In this document: piece by piece, positions 9,717 through 19,275 of the stretch
How positions within the stretch are numbered: the stretch's first letter is position 1
Layout of the letters: every line of letters starts with the position of its first letter
Assembly (NCBI GenBank): GCA_028768545.1
Contig: CP054838.1
Span: 2,163,501 to 2,227,500, forward strand
From: Desulfobacter sp.
Lineage (GTDB): Bacteria > Desulfobacterota > Desulfobacteria > Desulfobacterales > Desulfobacteraceae
Reading direction: 5' to 3'
DNA: 64,000 nt
The notes under the pieces: generated by a model
Seen by the model: only the letters and a program-made list of their open reading frames with translations
Told to the model about the DNA's origin: nothing
Database searches by the model: none
Translations under genes and position numbers: made by a program

Positions 9717-10824
9717 CTGTCTGTGCCCCGATATTCATTAAAATGCCCATGGCCGCCATATTGATAATCAAAGAGGTGCCCCCGTAGCTGATAAAGGGCA
9801 GGGTCAGCCCCTTGGTGGGCAGCACACCTAAGGCCACCCCTGTGTTGATGATGACCTGCACCCCGATGTACAAGGTAATGCCTGCTGCGGTGATGGCACC
9901 GAACGCAGAGTCTGCCTCTCTGGCAATCTTTGTTCCGGTGAAAAGGATGATGCCGTAGAGGGTGAGGATGACCACAACTCCGATAAGACCAAGTTCTTCT
10001 CCGATAATGGAAAAGATGAAATCCGTGTGGGGTTCGGGCAGATAGTGCATTTTTTGCATGCCAAGGCCGATGCCTTTGCCGAAAAACCCGCCGGCGCCGA
10101 AAGCCTTGAGGGAATTGGTGATCTGGTATCCGGTATTATAGGGGTCGTCCCAGGGGTTTAAAAAGGTGGTAATGCGCAAAAGCCGGTACTCTACCTTAAA
10201 TACCAGAAAATAGACAATGGGGATGATCAAAGGCAGAGGGGAGAGCAGGTGGAGCAGTCTTACCCCGGCAACAAACATCATGCCCCAGCAGATCATGGCC
10301 AGGACCACAATGGTCCCAAAATCAGGCTGGTTGATGATCAGCAGGGCAAAAAGTCCGAAAATCATGGCATGGGGAAGAAAACCAATTGAAAATTGTTGGA
10401 TCGTTTCCTGTTTTTTGGACAGGGAATAGGCTAAAAAAATAATCAGGGCCAGCTTGGCAAATTCAGCCGGTTGAAAGGTGAACCCACCGAGGTTCAGCCA
10501 CCTGTAGGCCCCTCCGGCCTTTACATTCAGGCCCGGAACCAGAACCGCCACCAAAAGGGCGATGGCCACCAAAAGGATGATATAGGCAATGCTTTTGTAT
10601 AATTTATAGGGAAAAGAGGCTGCGGTAAACATCACCCCCAGGCTTAAGGCTAAAAAGATGGATTGGCGTTTCATATAATAAAACAGGGTGTTGTGCTCTT
10701 CCATGCTGATGCTTGAGGAGGCGGAATAGACCATAACAATACCGATGCCGGCCAAAAGCAGAACAGGAAACAAAATGGACTTTTCTTTGAAAAACGGGTT
10801 CAGGGACTGGGGCTTTATTATCAT
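9703..10824 (-). CDS. ftsW: Peptidoglycan glycosyltransferase FtsW (SEDS family)
   Basis: Polytopic inner-membrane SEDS protein that polymerises lipid II at the septum together with FtsI. The 373-residue chain has about ten hydrophobic segments and SEDS signature stretches, including HTDFIFSIIGEELGLIG near residue 270 and LPFISYGGTS near 345. It overlaps murD by 4 nt (ATGA type). RodA is the alternative, but the dcw position favours FtsW. Confidence 0.95.
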   Translation of the reverse strand: MIIKPQSLNPFFKEKSILFPVLLLAGIGIVMVYSASSSISMEEHNTLFYYMKRQSIFLALSLGVMFTAASFPYKLYKSIAYIILLVAIALLVAVLVPGLNVKAGGAYRWLNLGGFTFQPAEFAKLALIIFLAYSLSKKQETIQQFSIGFLPHAMIFGLFALLIINQPDFGTIVVLAMICWGMMFVAGVRLLHLLSPLPLIIPIVYFLVFKVEYRLLRITTFLNPWDDPYNTGYQITNSLKAFGAGGFFGKGIGLGMQKMHYLPEPHTDFIFSIIGEELGLIGVVVILTLYGIILFTGTKIAREADSAFGAITAAGITLYIGVQVIINTGVALGVLPTKGLTLPFISYGGTSLIINMAAMGILMNIGAQTDEKK

Positions 10825-12182
10825 AACAGCCCTCCATTGCCCAGATGGCTGACCTGGGCTTCAAAGTCTCTTCCCCGTTCTTCGTAGTCGGCATACATAT
10901 CAAAGCTGGCGCAGGCAGGAGAGAGCAGGACAACATCTCCGGGAGCGGCGGACAGGTAAGCGTCTGCCACGGCATGGGCCATGTCTGTGCATTGAAAGAC
11001 CGGAAGGCGGTCCTTGAATATGGCCATGATATTTTCCTTTGATTCCCCAATGGCCATGATCTGTTTGACATGGGGGGTGATTCCCGGGATGAGCTGGGTG
11101 AAATCTGTGCGTTTTTCCCGTCCTCCCAAAATTAGGATGACAGGAGAGTCAAAGCTTTCCAAAGCCCTTAACACCGCATCTGTATTGGTGGCCTTGGAAT
11201 CGTTGAAAAAGCGGATTCCGTCCAGTTGTTTGACAAAGGCCATGCGGTGGCCCAGAGGGGTAAAGTTTGCCAGGGCATGGGTGATGCCCTGGAGACTGCC
11301 CCCGGCTCCGAGCACGGCCAGGGCTGCTGCTGCAATGTTTTCCTGGTTGTGGATTCCGGCCAGTCCTTGAATTTCTTTGACGCAGATGTCAACTTTTTCT
11401 TTTGGGGTCCTGATCTGGATGGTGTCCTCTTTTATACTGGCGCCGAGGCTGACCTGTGACCGGGATGAAAATTCAAAAACCTGGGACTGGATGACGGCTT
11501 TTTTTCTGGAAATTCCCTGGATCTCTTTGTTGATCACGGCAATGTCTTTGGGGCCCTGGTTGGCAAACACAGACCACTTGGAGTCTTCATAGGCCCTAAA
11601 GTCCGGGTACTGGTCCAGGTGGTCCGAGGAAATATTGAGCAGGACCCCCACATGGGGGGTGAATGTTTTGGCAAGGTCAAGCTGGAAACTGGAGATTTCA
11701 GCCACCACAAAATCCCGGGGACTGCCCAGGAGAAGATAGTCCACCAGCGGGGTGCCGATATTGCCGCCCACAAAGCAGGAAAATCCTGAGGCCTTGATCA
11801 TTTCGCCGACCAGGCTGGTGGTGGTGGTCTTTCCGTTGGTGCCGGTTACGGCAATCACCGGGGTGGTGTTGTACTGAAAAAAGATGTCCAGTTCCCCTGT
11901 GATGCTCACCCCTTTGGCTGCGGCATTTTTGATCGGGTCAATGGCCAGGGGAATGCCCGGACTTGGAATAATGGTTGAGGCCTTGTCAAAAACGGTTTGA
12001 TCATGGGCGCCGATCATGGTCTGGATTCCTAAAGATTCCAGAAGGCCGGCCTCTTTTTTCTTTAAAGGATCAATATCGGTGGCCACAACATTGCGGCCCA
12101 CAGATTTGAGGAACCGGGCCATGGAGAGACCGGACCGCCCAAGTCCGACAACCAGATCATATGCAGGGGTTAAGTGATTCAC
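10821..12182 (-). CDS. murD: UDP-N-acetylmuramoylalanine--D-glutamate ligase MurD
   Basis: Mur ligase adding D-glutamate to UDP-MurNAc-L-Ala. It has VVGLGRSGLSMARFL near the N-terminus, the ATP-binding loop VTGTNGKTTTTSL near residue 114, SSDHLDQY near 184, and FFNDSKATNTDA near 314 followed by GGREKRTDF. The 453-residue length is typical. It ends overlapping ftsW and starts 5 nt downstream of mraY. Confidence 0.97.
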   Translation of the reverse strand: MNHLTPAYDLVVGLGRSGLSMARFLKSVGRNVVATDIDPLKKKEAGLLESLGIQTMIGAHDQTVFDKASTIIPSPGIPLAIDPIKNAAAKGVSITGELDIFFQYNTTPVIAVTGTNGKTTTTSLVGEMIKASGFSCFVGGNIGTPLVDYLLLGSPRDFVVAEISSFQLDLAKTFTPHVGVLLNISSDHLDQYPDFRAYEDSKWSVFANQGPKDIAVINKEIQGISRKKAVIQSQVFEFSSRSQVSLGASIKEDTIQIRTPKEKVDICVKEIQGLAGIHNQENIAAAALAVLGAGGSLQGITHALANFTPLGHRMAFVKQLDGIRFFNDSKATNTDAVLRALESFDSPVILILGGREKRTDFTQLIPGITPHVKQIMAIGESKENIMAIFKDRLPVFQCTDMAHAVADAYLSAAPGDVVLLSPACASFDMYADYEERGRDFEAQVSHLGNGGLL

Positions 12183-12186
12183 GCAT

Positions 12187-13266
12187 TTACCTTATTTTAA
12201 GGGTGCTCAAAGAGATCAGGGCAAGGGTGATGGCAATGATCCAGAACCTTACAATGACCTTGGACTCATGCCAGCCCTTGAGTTCAAAATGATGGTGCAA
12301 AGGCGCCATTCGAAATATCCTTTTTCCCTTGGTGATTTTAAAATACGACACCTGGATGATGACGGACAGGGCCTCCATAACAAAGAGTCCGCCCACAATG
12401 AGGAGCATGATTTCCTGCTTGGTGGCCACGGCAATGGTTCCAAGAATGGCCCCCAGGGGGATAGAGCCCGAGTCTCCCATGAATACCTGGGCCGGGTGGG
12501 CATTGAACCAGAGAAAACCCAGTCCCGCACCGGCCAGAATACCGCAGATCACCGTGATTTCACCTGCCGATGCAATGTGGCGGACATGAAGGTATTGGGC
12601 AAACTGGGTATGGCCTGCCACATAGGCAAAAAACATATAGGTGACCGATGCCACGATAAAAGGGCCAATGGCCAGTCCGTCCAGTCCGTCGGTCAGGTTG
12701 ACGGCATTTGAGGTGCCCACGATGACAAGGCAGGCAAAGGGAATGTAAAAAATGCCAAGGTCCGGAGAAAAATCTTTAAAAAAGGGGATGGTCAGGGTGG
12801 TGGTAAAATCAGGGCTTTTGTATATGAGATAGGCAATGATGGTTCCAAAGGCCAATTGAAGGATGAATTTTCCCCGGGCCGTAAATCCCATATTCCTTTT
12901 TTTGACCTGCATGAGATAGTCGTCAAAAAAACCGATAAACCCGAATAAAAGCAGGGCCAGCAACAGGATGGAAACATAGTGGTTGGACAGGTTTCCCCAG
13001 AAAAGGGTGGCAATGAAGATGGAAAACAAAATAAGGATGCCGCCCATGGTGGGTGTGCCTTGTTTGCCCATATGGGACTTTGGACCGTCTGTCTGGATGA
13101 TCTGTCCGATCTGAAGCCGGGTCAGGCGGCGGATCACATAGGGCCCTAAAAGAAAGCAGATTAAAAAACCTGTGAGCCCGCCGTAAATGGTCCGGAAGGT
13201 AATATACCGGAAAATATTTAAAGCGTTGAAATGCTCATGCAAAGGATATAAAAATTCATAAAACAT
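12187..13266 (-). CDS. mraY: Phospho-MurNAc-pentapeptide transferase MraY
   Basis: Polytopic inner-membrane enzyme that makes lipid I from undecaprenyl phosphate and UDP-MurNAc-pentapeptide. Visible signatures are GTPTMGGILIL, the catalytic GFFDDYLM, NAVNLTDGLDGLAIGP, and the histidine motif PLHHHFELKGW. The frame is open further upstream to 13395, but that part is hydrophilic and lies within murEF. I chose the ATG at 13266, which gives the usual 360-residue form beginning MFYEFLYPL and lies 5 nt after the murEF stop. Confidence 0.96.
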   Translation of the reverse strand: MFYEFLYPLHEHFNALNIFRYITFRTIYGGLTGFLICFLLGPYVIRRLTRLQIGQIIQTDGPKSHMGKQGTPTMGGILILFSIFIATLFWGNLSNHYVSILLLALLLFGFIGFFDDYLMQVKKRNMGFTARGKFILQLAFGTIIAYLIYKSPDFTTTLTIPFFKDFSPDLGIFYIPFACLVIVGTSNAVNLTDGLDGLAIGPFIVASVTYMFFAYVAGHTQFAQYLHVRHIASAGEITVICGILAGAGLGFLWFNAHPAQVFMGDSGSIPLGAILGTIAVATKQEIMLLIVGGLFVMEALSVIIQVSYFKITKGKRIFRMAPLHHHFELKGWHESKVIVRFWIIAITLALISLSTLKIR

Positions 13267-13271
13267 GGGGG

Positions 13272-16200
13272 TTAGTCTGCCTCTTTTTCTTGGGTGATTA
13301 TCGTTTCCAAATCGTCTATCAGGGTCTCCATGGCCATGCCCCTTGATCCTTTGAGCAAAAGCCAGGTTTTTGTTGTCAGCACGGGGGCCAGCCAAAGGGC
13401 AATTTCTTTTTTGCTCCCTTTAAAGAGTTTTTCTTGGGAAAACCCTTTTTCCAGGGCGCCTGCCATGATGTGTTCAGCCTTTTTCCCGAACAGACAGACC
13501 CTGTCCAATGAGAGCTGTGCCACAAGATGCCCGATCCGTTTATGATGCCCAATTGACTCGGACCCAAGTTCGAGCATGTCGCCCAAAGCGGCAATGGACT
13601 GTCCCTGGCCTGCCAGTTCGTTCAGGGTGGTCAAGGCCTGGGCCATGGAGGCGGGATTGGCATTGTAGGTATCGTTGATCAGGCGGGTCCCGTTGGACAA
13701 TTGGCCTAAGGTCATCCGGCCTTGAACCGGAGAAAAGTTCCAAAGCCCTGCTTTGATTTTTTCGGTGTCTATTTTTGCAGCCTTTGCTGCTGTAATGGCT
13801 GCTGCGGCATTGTCGGCCATGAAGCGGGCAGGGGAGTTAACCTTATAATGGGCTGATCCCTTTTTTCCCTTGACCATAAAATTCAGGGTGGTGGCCGTTG
13901 ATTCTATATTTTGAATGCAAATATCAGCCTCTTTTGCCTGGCCGAAAAAACAGATTTTTTTAATATGTTTATTTGTTCGGGCATGGGCCGCCATCAGCTC
14001 TTTTCTGGGATCATCGCTGAAAATAACGGCCGTTCCGTTGTCCTGAACCCCTTCAAAAATTTCAGACTTTGCCCTGGCCACGTTGTCCGCTGTTTTAAGC
14101 CCCTCAAGATGGGCGCCTGAGGTGTTGGTAATCACGGCAATATCAGGCATGGCCATTCTGGTCATTCTTGAGATTTCCCCTGTATGGTTCATCCCCATTT
14201 CAATCACGGCCCATTCATGTACAGGGGCCAGCCTTAAAAGGGTTAAGGGCATGCCGATTTCATTGTTGAAATTGCCCTGGGTGGCCAGGGTGTCAAACTG
14301 TGTGGAAAATATGTTCTGGATCATTTTCCGGGTGGTGGTTTTGCCGTTGGACCCTGTGACAGCCACAAGCTTGACACCGGATCGAATCCGCTGGAAGCGG
14401 GCCAGCATCCCAAGGGCCCTGAGACTGTCATCTGTTTCAAACAAGAGAATATTGCTTTTTATGATCCGGGTTCTGGCCGGTGCGTCCAGATTGTCCAAAA
14501 ATCCCAGCTCAACCACAAAGGCGCTGATTCCTTTTTTAATAAGATTTTCAACAAAGGCGTGGCCGTCAAACCGGTCCCCTCTCAGGGCCAGAAAAACCAT
14601 GCCCGGCTCAATCGTTCTGGAATCCGTGCCAATGCCTGAAAAGAATAATCTTGTCTCTTGAGGCTGGAATTTGGGGGGGGTTTTCAATGCCGTTGTCAGG
14701 TCGTTTAATGTCCATCCCATGGGGGTGAGTTGCTGGTTACAGGCCGCTGACAATTTTTCCATATCATCAAAATGGATGGTCCCTGCATTGGTGATCTGGT
14801 AGGTTTCATGACCCTTGCCTGCAGCCACGATAATATCCTGGGGCCGTGAGATTTTTACGGCCAGTTCCAGGGCCTTTGCCCGGTCTATTTCAAGAATATA
14901 TCCGGGCTGTCCATTTGTCTTGTCTCTTAAAAGCGCCCTAGGATCCAGTGGTTTGACATCCAGCGGCCTGATTCCCTGAAGAATGTCTTCCACAATGGCC
15001 TCGGGTGATTCTGTTCTGGGGTTGTCCGAGGTCACAATGGTGATGTCTGAATAGTCACAGGCAATCTTCCCCATGGGGGCCCGTTTGGTTCTGTCCCTGT
15101 CGCCTCCGCATCCAAAAACGGTGATAAGCCTTGCAGGGGCACGTTTGGAAAGGGTTTCAAGGATGGAGGAGAGGGCATCCGGGGTATGGGCATAGTCAAC
15201 AAAGATATGGCGGTTCAGGGGGGTGGATAATTTTTCCAGCCGCCCGGGGACCCGGCCCAGAGAGGAGATGCCCCTGACAATGGATTCAGGGGCAATCCCA
15301 AGGCCCAACGCCGTGCCTGCGGCACAGAGAATGTTTTCCAGGTTAAACCGGCCAGTGAGAGAAGATTTCATGGGGATTTTTTCCCCGTTCAAATCCAGAA
15401 CCGCACAAAGACCTGTGATCTCATCGTTGATCTCTTGGGCCAGGATATCTGCTGTTGAATTCTCCCCGGTTTCTTTGTGGCTGACCCTGAACAGAGCAGA
15501 GTTCAGGTCATTGGCCAGGCAGCGCCCGTAAGGGTCATCAATATTAATGACTGCAAATGGGGTTTTGGTGTGGGCGCCGGGTTTTGTTGCAGGCTTGAAC
15601 AGCCGGGCCTTGCAGGCAAAATAGGCCTCCATGTCCTGATGATAATCAAGGTGGTCCTGGGTGAGGTTGGTGAAAATAGTGGCATCAAACTGACAATGGT
15701 TTACCCGGAACTGGTCCAGACTGTGGGAAGAGACTTCCATGACCACATGGGTGACCCCTGAGTTTTTCATTTGACTTAGGGTTTTTTGAATGCTGATGGC
15801 ATCGGGTGTGGTCACGGGATTGTCAATGGTTTTATTGTTGTATCTGATATTTACCGTGCCGATCACCCCGGTATTCAATTGGCAGGTTTTGAAAATGCTT
15901 TCCAGAAGCCAGGAGGTGGTGGTTTTACCGTTGGTGCCGGTGATGCCCACCAGAACCATGGTTTGGGAAGGGTGTCCGTAAAATTCAGCGGCAATTGCGG
16001 CGGTTGCTTTTCGGCTGTCGTTGACCAGGATGATCCGGGCGGTCTGGTCTGGATTTAAATTTTCAGGGATGCGCTGGGCAATGACAGCAGCCGCTTTGTT
16101 TTCAAAGGCCTGGGCAATATAGTCATGCCCGTCTGCAACATTGCCGTCAACGGCAATAAATAGACTATTGGGGGTAACCTTCCTTGAATCGCAGGTCAGT

Positions 16201-16289
16201 GCATCAATCTCAAGATTGCCAAGTGTGGATTGCAGAGGAACGCTCTTTTCTGCCGGAAGGCATCCTTTGATCAGGTGTAAAAGCTTCAT
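13272..16289 (-). CDS. murEF: Fused MurE-MurF: UDP-MurNAc-tripeptide synthetase / D-Ala-D-Ala adding enzyme
   Basis: One uninterrupted 1005-codon frame carrying two complete Mur ligases. The N-terminal half is MurE, with ATP loop GITGTNGKTTTSWL near residue 115, QDHLDYHQD near 210, and DNPR near 410, the motif of meso-diaminopimelate-adding enzymes. The C-terminal half, from about residue 505, is MurF, with a second ATP loop AVTGSNGKTTTRKM near 643 and NDTYNANPASMAQAL near 865. No stop or ribosome site separates them. The fusion couples addition of residue 3 to addition of D-Ala-D-Ala. It overlaps ftsI by 4 nt. Confidence 0.95.
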   Translation of the reverse strand: MKLLHLIKGCLPAEKSVPLQSTLGNLEIDALTCDSRKVTPNSLFIAVDGNVADGHDYIAQAFENKAAAVIAQRIPENLNPDQTARIILVNDSRKATAAIAAEFYGHPSQTMVLVGITGTNGKTTTSWLLESIFKTCQLNTGVIGTVNIRYNNKTIDNPVTTPDAISIQKTLSQMKNSGVTHVVMEVSSHSLDQFRVNHCQFDATIFTNLTQDHLDYHQDMEAYFACKARLFKPATKPGAHTKTPFAVINIDDPYGRCLANDLNSALFRVSHKETGENSTADILAQEINDEITGLCAVLDLNGEKIPMKSSLTGRFNLENILCAAGTALGLGIAPESIVRGISSLGRVPGRLEKLSTPLNRHIFVDYAHTPDALSSILETLSKRAPARLITVFGCGGDRDRTKRAPMGKIACDYSDITIVTSDNPRTESPEAIVEDILQGIRPLDVKPLDPRALLRDKTNGQPGYILEIDRAKALELAVKISRPQDIIVAAGKGHETYQITNAGTIHFDDMEKLSAACNQQLTPMGWTLNDLTTALKTPPKFQPQETRLFFSGIGTDSRTIEPGMVFLALRGDRFDGHAFVENLIKKGISAFVVELGFLDNLDAPARTRIIKSNILLFETDDSLRALGMLARFQRIRSGVKLVAVTGSNGKTTTRKMIQNIFSTQFDTLATQGNFNNEIGMPLTLLRLAPVHEWAVIEMGMNHTGEISRMTRMAMPDIAVITNTSGAHLEGLKTADNVARAKSEIFEGVQDNGTAVIFSDDPRKELMAAHARTNKHIKKICFFGQAKEADICIQNIESTATTLNFMVKGKKGSAHYKVNSPARFMADNAAAAITAAKAAKIDTEKIKAGLWNFSPVQGRMTLGQLSNGTRLINDTYNANPASMAQALTTLNELAGQGQSIAALGDMLELGSESIGHHKRIGHLVAQLSLDRVCLFGKKAEHIMAGALEKGFSQEKLFKGSKKEIALWLAPVLTTKTWLLLKGSRGMAMETLIDDLETIITQEKEAD

Positions 16290-18016
16290 TGGCTGACCTC
16301 CGGGTTGACCCCGGCCACCATCACGCTTGTGGTTTCCGGGGGGATATCCAGGTAGCTAAAGGATTTGCTCATAATGGTTTTGAATGCCGGGGCAGCAACA
16401 ATGCCTCCGTAATGCTCTTTTTGGGGTTCATCCACCACCACCAGTATGGCCAGCTTGGGATCTTGCTGGGGGGCAAATCCCCCAAAGGCGGCAATGTATT
16501 TGTTTTTTGCATATCCTTTTTTGTCCTTGGCGGCTTTCTGGGCCGTGCTGGTTTTGCCGCAGACCTTGTATCCGGTCATTGCGGCCCGGGTGCCGGTGCC
16601 CTCTTCGCGAACCACCTGGTTCATCATTGTTTTCAACCGGTTTGCAGTGGCAGAAGAGACCACCTGCCGGACCACCTGGGGTTCAAAAATTTCAAGTTCT
16701 TTGCCCCTGGGCGAGATGATTTTTTTTACCAGCATGGGCTTCATGAGTTTGCCGTTGTTGGCAATGGCAGCGATCCCGGATATGAGCTGTACTGCGGTAA
16801 CCGACATTCCCTGGCCAAAGGATATGGCGCTGGCGTCAATCTTGGACCATTTTTTGGCGGATAACAGGGTGCCGCTGCTTTCTCCTGGCGTTTCCACCCT
16901 TGTTTTTTTTCCAAACCCAAAGGCGGAAAGATAATGGTGCAGCGCTTTATCTCCAATGGTTTCCGAAATTTTGGCCGCGCCGATGTTTGAAGAAAATTTA
17001 ATGATCTGTCCAAGGGAGAGCCACTCGTGGGGGTGGGTATCGTGGACCGTATATCTACCGATTTTGTATTTTCCGTTTTCACAAAAAAAGATGGATTTTG
17101 GAGAGAGTCCCTTTTCAATGGCCGCGGCAACGGTAAAGATTTTCATTATGGATCCAGGCTCAAAGGCATCGGTCACTGAACGGTTCCTGTACCGGTCCTG
17201 GTCAAAATCAGAATAATTATTGGGATTAAACTCAGGATAGTGGGCCACGGCCAGCAATTCCCCGGTGTCAGGCCGCATGACCAAGGCCATGCCGGATTTG
17301 GCCTGGTGAGTGAGTACGGCATGCTCAAGGGCCTGTTCAGAGAGAAACTGGATTTTTTTGTCAATGGTCAGCACAATGGCGTTGCCTTTAAGTTCGTCTC
17401 TTTTGCCCCTGTCAATGTCCAGGATTCTGCCTGCCCCGTCCCGCCTGACTATTGTTTTTACCCGGCTGCCTTCGAGAACGGCGTTGAATTTAAACTCTAA
17501 CCCTTCCAGCCCCCTGTCTTCTTTTCCGGTGAATCCAATAACCTGGGCGGCAAGGCTTCGGTTTGGATAAAACCGTTTGGTATCGTTTTTCAGGTAGATG
17601 CCGCGCAGGTTTAATCGTTTAATTGCTTTGGCCTGGTCAGGAGATACCCGTCTTGCGAGGATGACAAACCGCCGGTCTTGGGAAAGTTTGGCCTTAAGAC
17701 CTGTTTTTTTAAGACCCAAAATTTTGGCCAGCTGCCCGGCAACATTGGCCGGATGTTTGATCTGGGCCGGATCGGCTGTGATGTTGGGGGCGTCAATGCT
17801 GGTGCCCAGTTTGTTCAGGTCCCGGTCCAGGATTTGTCCCCGGTCTCCTTGAACGGTCATTTGTTTTGAATAGGATTGTTCGGCCTTAAGGGTCAGGTCA
17901 TCGGATTTGAAAATCTGAATTTCAATGGACTTTGCCCCAAGGAGTATCAGGCTTGACACCAGGACAAACCTGAGGAAAAGAATCCGGTTTCCAAGTTTTT
18001 GTCTGGAATCTTTCAG
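16286..18016 (-). CDS. ftsI: Septal transpeptidase FtsI (PBP3), probable CTG start
   Basis: Class B penicillin-binding protein that cross-links septal peptidoglycan with FtsW. The first standard start is a GTG at 17959, but it would cut the membrane anchor. The frame stays open to a CTG at 18016-18014, 7 nt after an AGGAG site and overlapping the ftsL stop as CTGA. This adds 19 residues (KDSRQKLGNR then RILFLRFVLVSSL), restoring a short cytoplasmic tail and a full transmembrane helix. Counting from the GTG, the catalytic SIMK (in EPGSIMKIF) is near residue 272 and SSN near 327. The third motif reads KTS (GKTSTAQ) where KTG is more usual. Function secure, start inferred. Confidence 0.93.
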   Translation of the reverse strand: MKDSRQKLGNRILFLRFVLVSSLILLGAKSIEIQIFKSDDLTLKAEQSYSKQMTVQGDRGQILDRDLNKLGTSIDAPNITADPAQIKHPANVAGQLAKILGLKKTGLKAKLSQDRRFVILARRVSPDQAKAIKRLNLRGIYLKNDTKRFYPNRSLAAQVIGFTGKEDRGLEGLEFKFNAVLEGSRVKTIVRRDGAGRILDIDRGKRDELKGNAIVLTIDKKIQFLSEQALEHAVLTHQAKSGMALVMRPDTGELLAVAHYPEFNPNNYSDFDQDRYRNRSVTDAFEPGSIMKIFTVAAAIEKGLSPKSIFFCENGKYKIGRYTVHDTHPHEWLSLGQIIKFSSNIGAAKISETIGDKALHHYLSAFGFGKKTRVETPGESSGTLLSAKKWSKIDASAISFGQGMSVTAVQLISGIAAIANNGKLMKPMLVKKIISPRGKELEIFEPQVVRQVVSSATANRLKTMMNQVVREEGTGTRAAMTGYKVCGKTSTAQKAAKDKKGYAKNKYIAAFGGFAPQQDPKLAILVVVDEPQKEHYGGIVAAPAFKTIMSKSFSYLDIPPETTSVMVAGVNPEVSQ

Positions 18017-18318
18017 TTAAGTTCTCCTGATAAATAAATGGTGCGGTTGAATATATCCGAGGTCAGCCCCAGGCGGGTCCGGGCGATCATGGTGATTCTG
18101 TCGTCTGTTTTGAGGCGTTCCCGCTCCAGCACAAGGGCTTTTCTGTAGGACAGATCTTTTTGAATTTTTGCCTGGCCCTTTGAAATTCTCAACATGGTCT
18201 GGGTGGATTCGGTTCTGATCCAGGCATGGGCCAAGAGTTCACAGACCAGGATCAGGATCAGGGCGAACCATCTTAATCCTTTTCTCTGTTGTCCAAAAAT
18301 CTCTTGTCTCTTTACCAT
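18013..18318 (-). CDS. ftsL: Cell division protein FtsL-like
   Basis: Small bitopic divisome protein. From the ATG at 18318 the product is 101 residues: a basic N-terminus, one transmembrane segment (FALILILVCELLAHAWI, about residues 18-34), then a periplasmic helical segment with heptad-like hydrophobic spacing. An open frame extends upstream to 18408 but overlaps rsmH by 74 nt. The ATG at 18318 has an AAGGA site and lies just after rsmH. Identity rests on topology and on its place between rsmH and ftsI, since FtsL sequences diverge strongly. Confidence 0.82.
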   Translation of the reverse strand: MVKRQEIFGQQRKGLRWFALILILVCELLAHAWIRTESTQTMLRISKGQAKIQKDLSYRKALVLERERLKTDDRITMIARTRLGLTSDIFNRTIYLSGELN

Positions 18319-18334
18319 CTTGTCGGATCCTTTC

Positions 18335-19273
18335 CTAAAGTCTCTGGGCAACTCTGAGTTTGGCGCTTCTGGCCATGGGGTTGGCTGCTGTTTCTTTGGG
18401 CGATGCAATCAGAGGCTTTCTGGTAATGGATTTCATGGTCGGCACAAATCCACATACGCATCTGGGCAATTCTTTGGGGCAGGTACATCCGTTTTCAAAA
18501 GATTTTAAGCGTTGTTTTACAATTCTATCCTCCAGTGAATGAAAGGAAATGATGCAGATCCGTCCGTCTTTGACCAGCATGGACGGTACCTGGGACATAA
18601 AGGCTTCCAGCCTTTCCAGTTCACGGTTGACCGCAATTCTAAGGGCCTGGAAAACCCGGGTTGCCGGATGAATTTTCTGTTTGGCTGCCACCTTGCCAGG
18701 AATGGCGCCGGCCACAAGCTTGGCCAGTTCCATGCTGGTTTTGACCGGAGCCGTGGTCCTTGCCCGGGTAATGGCCCTGGCCACTCTGCGGGAAAGCCGT
18801 TCTTCCCCATATTTGTAGAAAATATCTGCCAATTGTTTTTCCGTGTATGTGTTGATGATCTCTTCTGCGGTTAAGGCGTTGCGGGTATCCATACGCATGT
18901 CCAGGGGTTCGTTTTTCTGAAAGCTGAATCCCCTTTTGCTTTGGGTCAGCTGGTTAAGTGAAAACCCAAGATCAAGCAGTATGGAGTTGACTCCTTTTAT
19001 TCCGGCCTTGGCCAGGATATCGGGAAGGTCGCTGAAGTTGTTGTGATACAGCTTGATATTGGCTTTATAGGAGTAAAGGCTTTTTTCTGCATGGGCGATG
19101 GCATCTTTATCCTGGTCGATGCCGATGAGGGTTCCGCCCGGGATAATTGCACCGACCGTTGCCAGAGCATGGCCTGATCCGCCCAGGGTGCAGTCCACAC
19201 AAATATCCCCGGGTTTTAAATTTTGGTAGTCATGCACCTCTTGCGGCATGACAGAAGTATGTTCAAATCCCAT
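18335..19273 (-). CDS. rsmH: 16S rRNA m4C1402 methyltransferase RsmH (MraW)
   Basis: S-adenosylmethionine-dependent N4-methylation of C1402 in 16S rRNA. The SAM-binding region contains DCTLGGSGHA near residue 29 and GIDQDKDAIAHAE near 55. The family motif LDLGFSLNQL lies near 100, and the C-terminal SFHSLEDRIVK and TRKPL elements are present. Length 312 aa is normal. It starts 2 nt after mraZ, the usual first pair of dcw clusters. Confidence 0.97.
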   Translation of the reverse strand: MGFEHTSVMPQEVHDYQNLKPGDICVDCTLGGSGHALATVGAIIPGGTLIGIDQDKDAIAHAEKSLYSYKANIKLYHNNFSDLPDILAKAGIKGVNSILLDLGFSLNQLTQSKRGFSFQKNEPLDMRMDTRNALTAEEIINTYTEKQLADIFYKYGEERLSRRVARAITRARTTAPVKTSMELAKLVAGAIPGKVAAKQKIHPATRVFQALRIAVNRELERLEAFMSQVPSMLVKDGRICIISFHSLEDRIVKQRLKSFENGCTCPKELPRCVCGFVPTMKSITRKPLIASPKETAANPMARSAKLRVAQRL

Positions 19274-19275
19274 AC

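Noticed and set aside
13267..13395. Longer mraY start at 13395
   Set aside because: The added 43 residues are hydrophilic, overlap murEF and are absent from MraY proteins.
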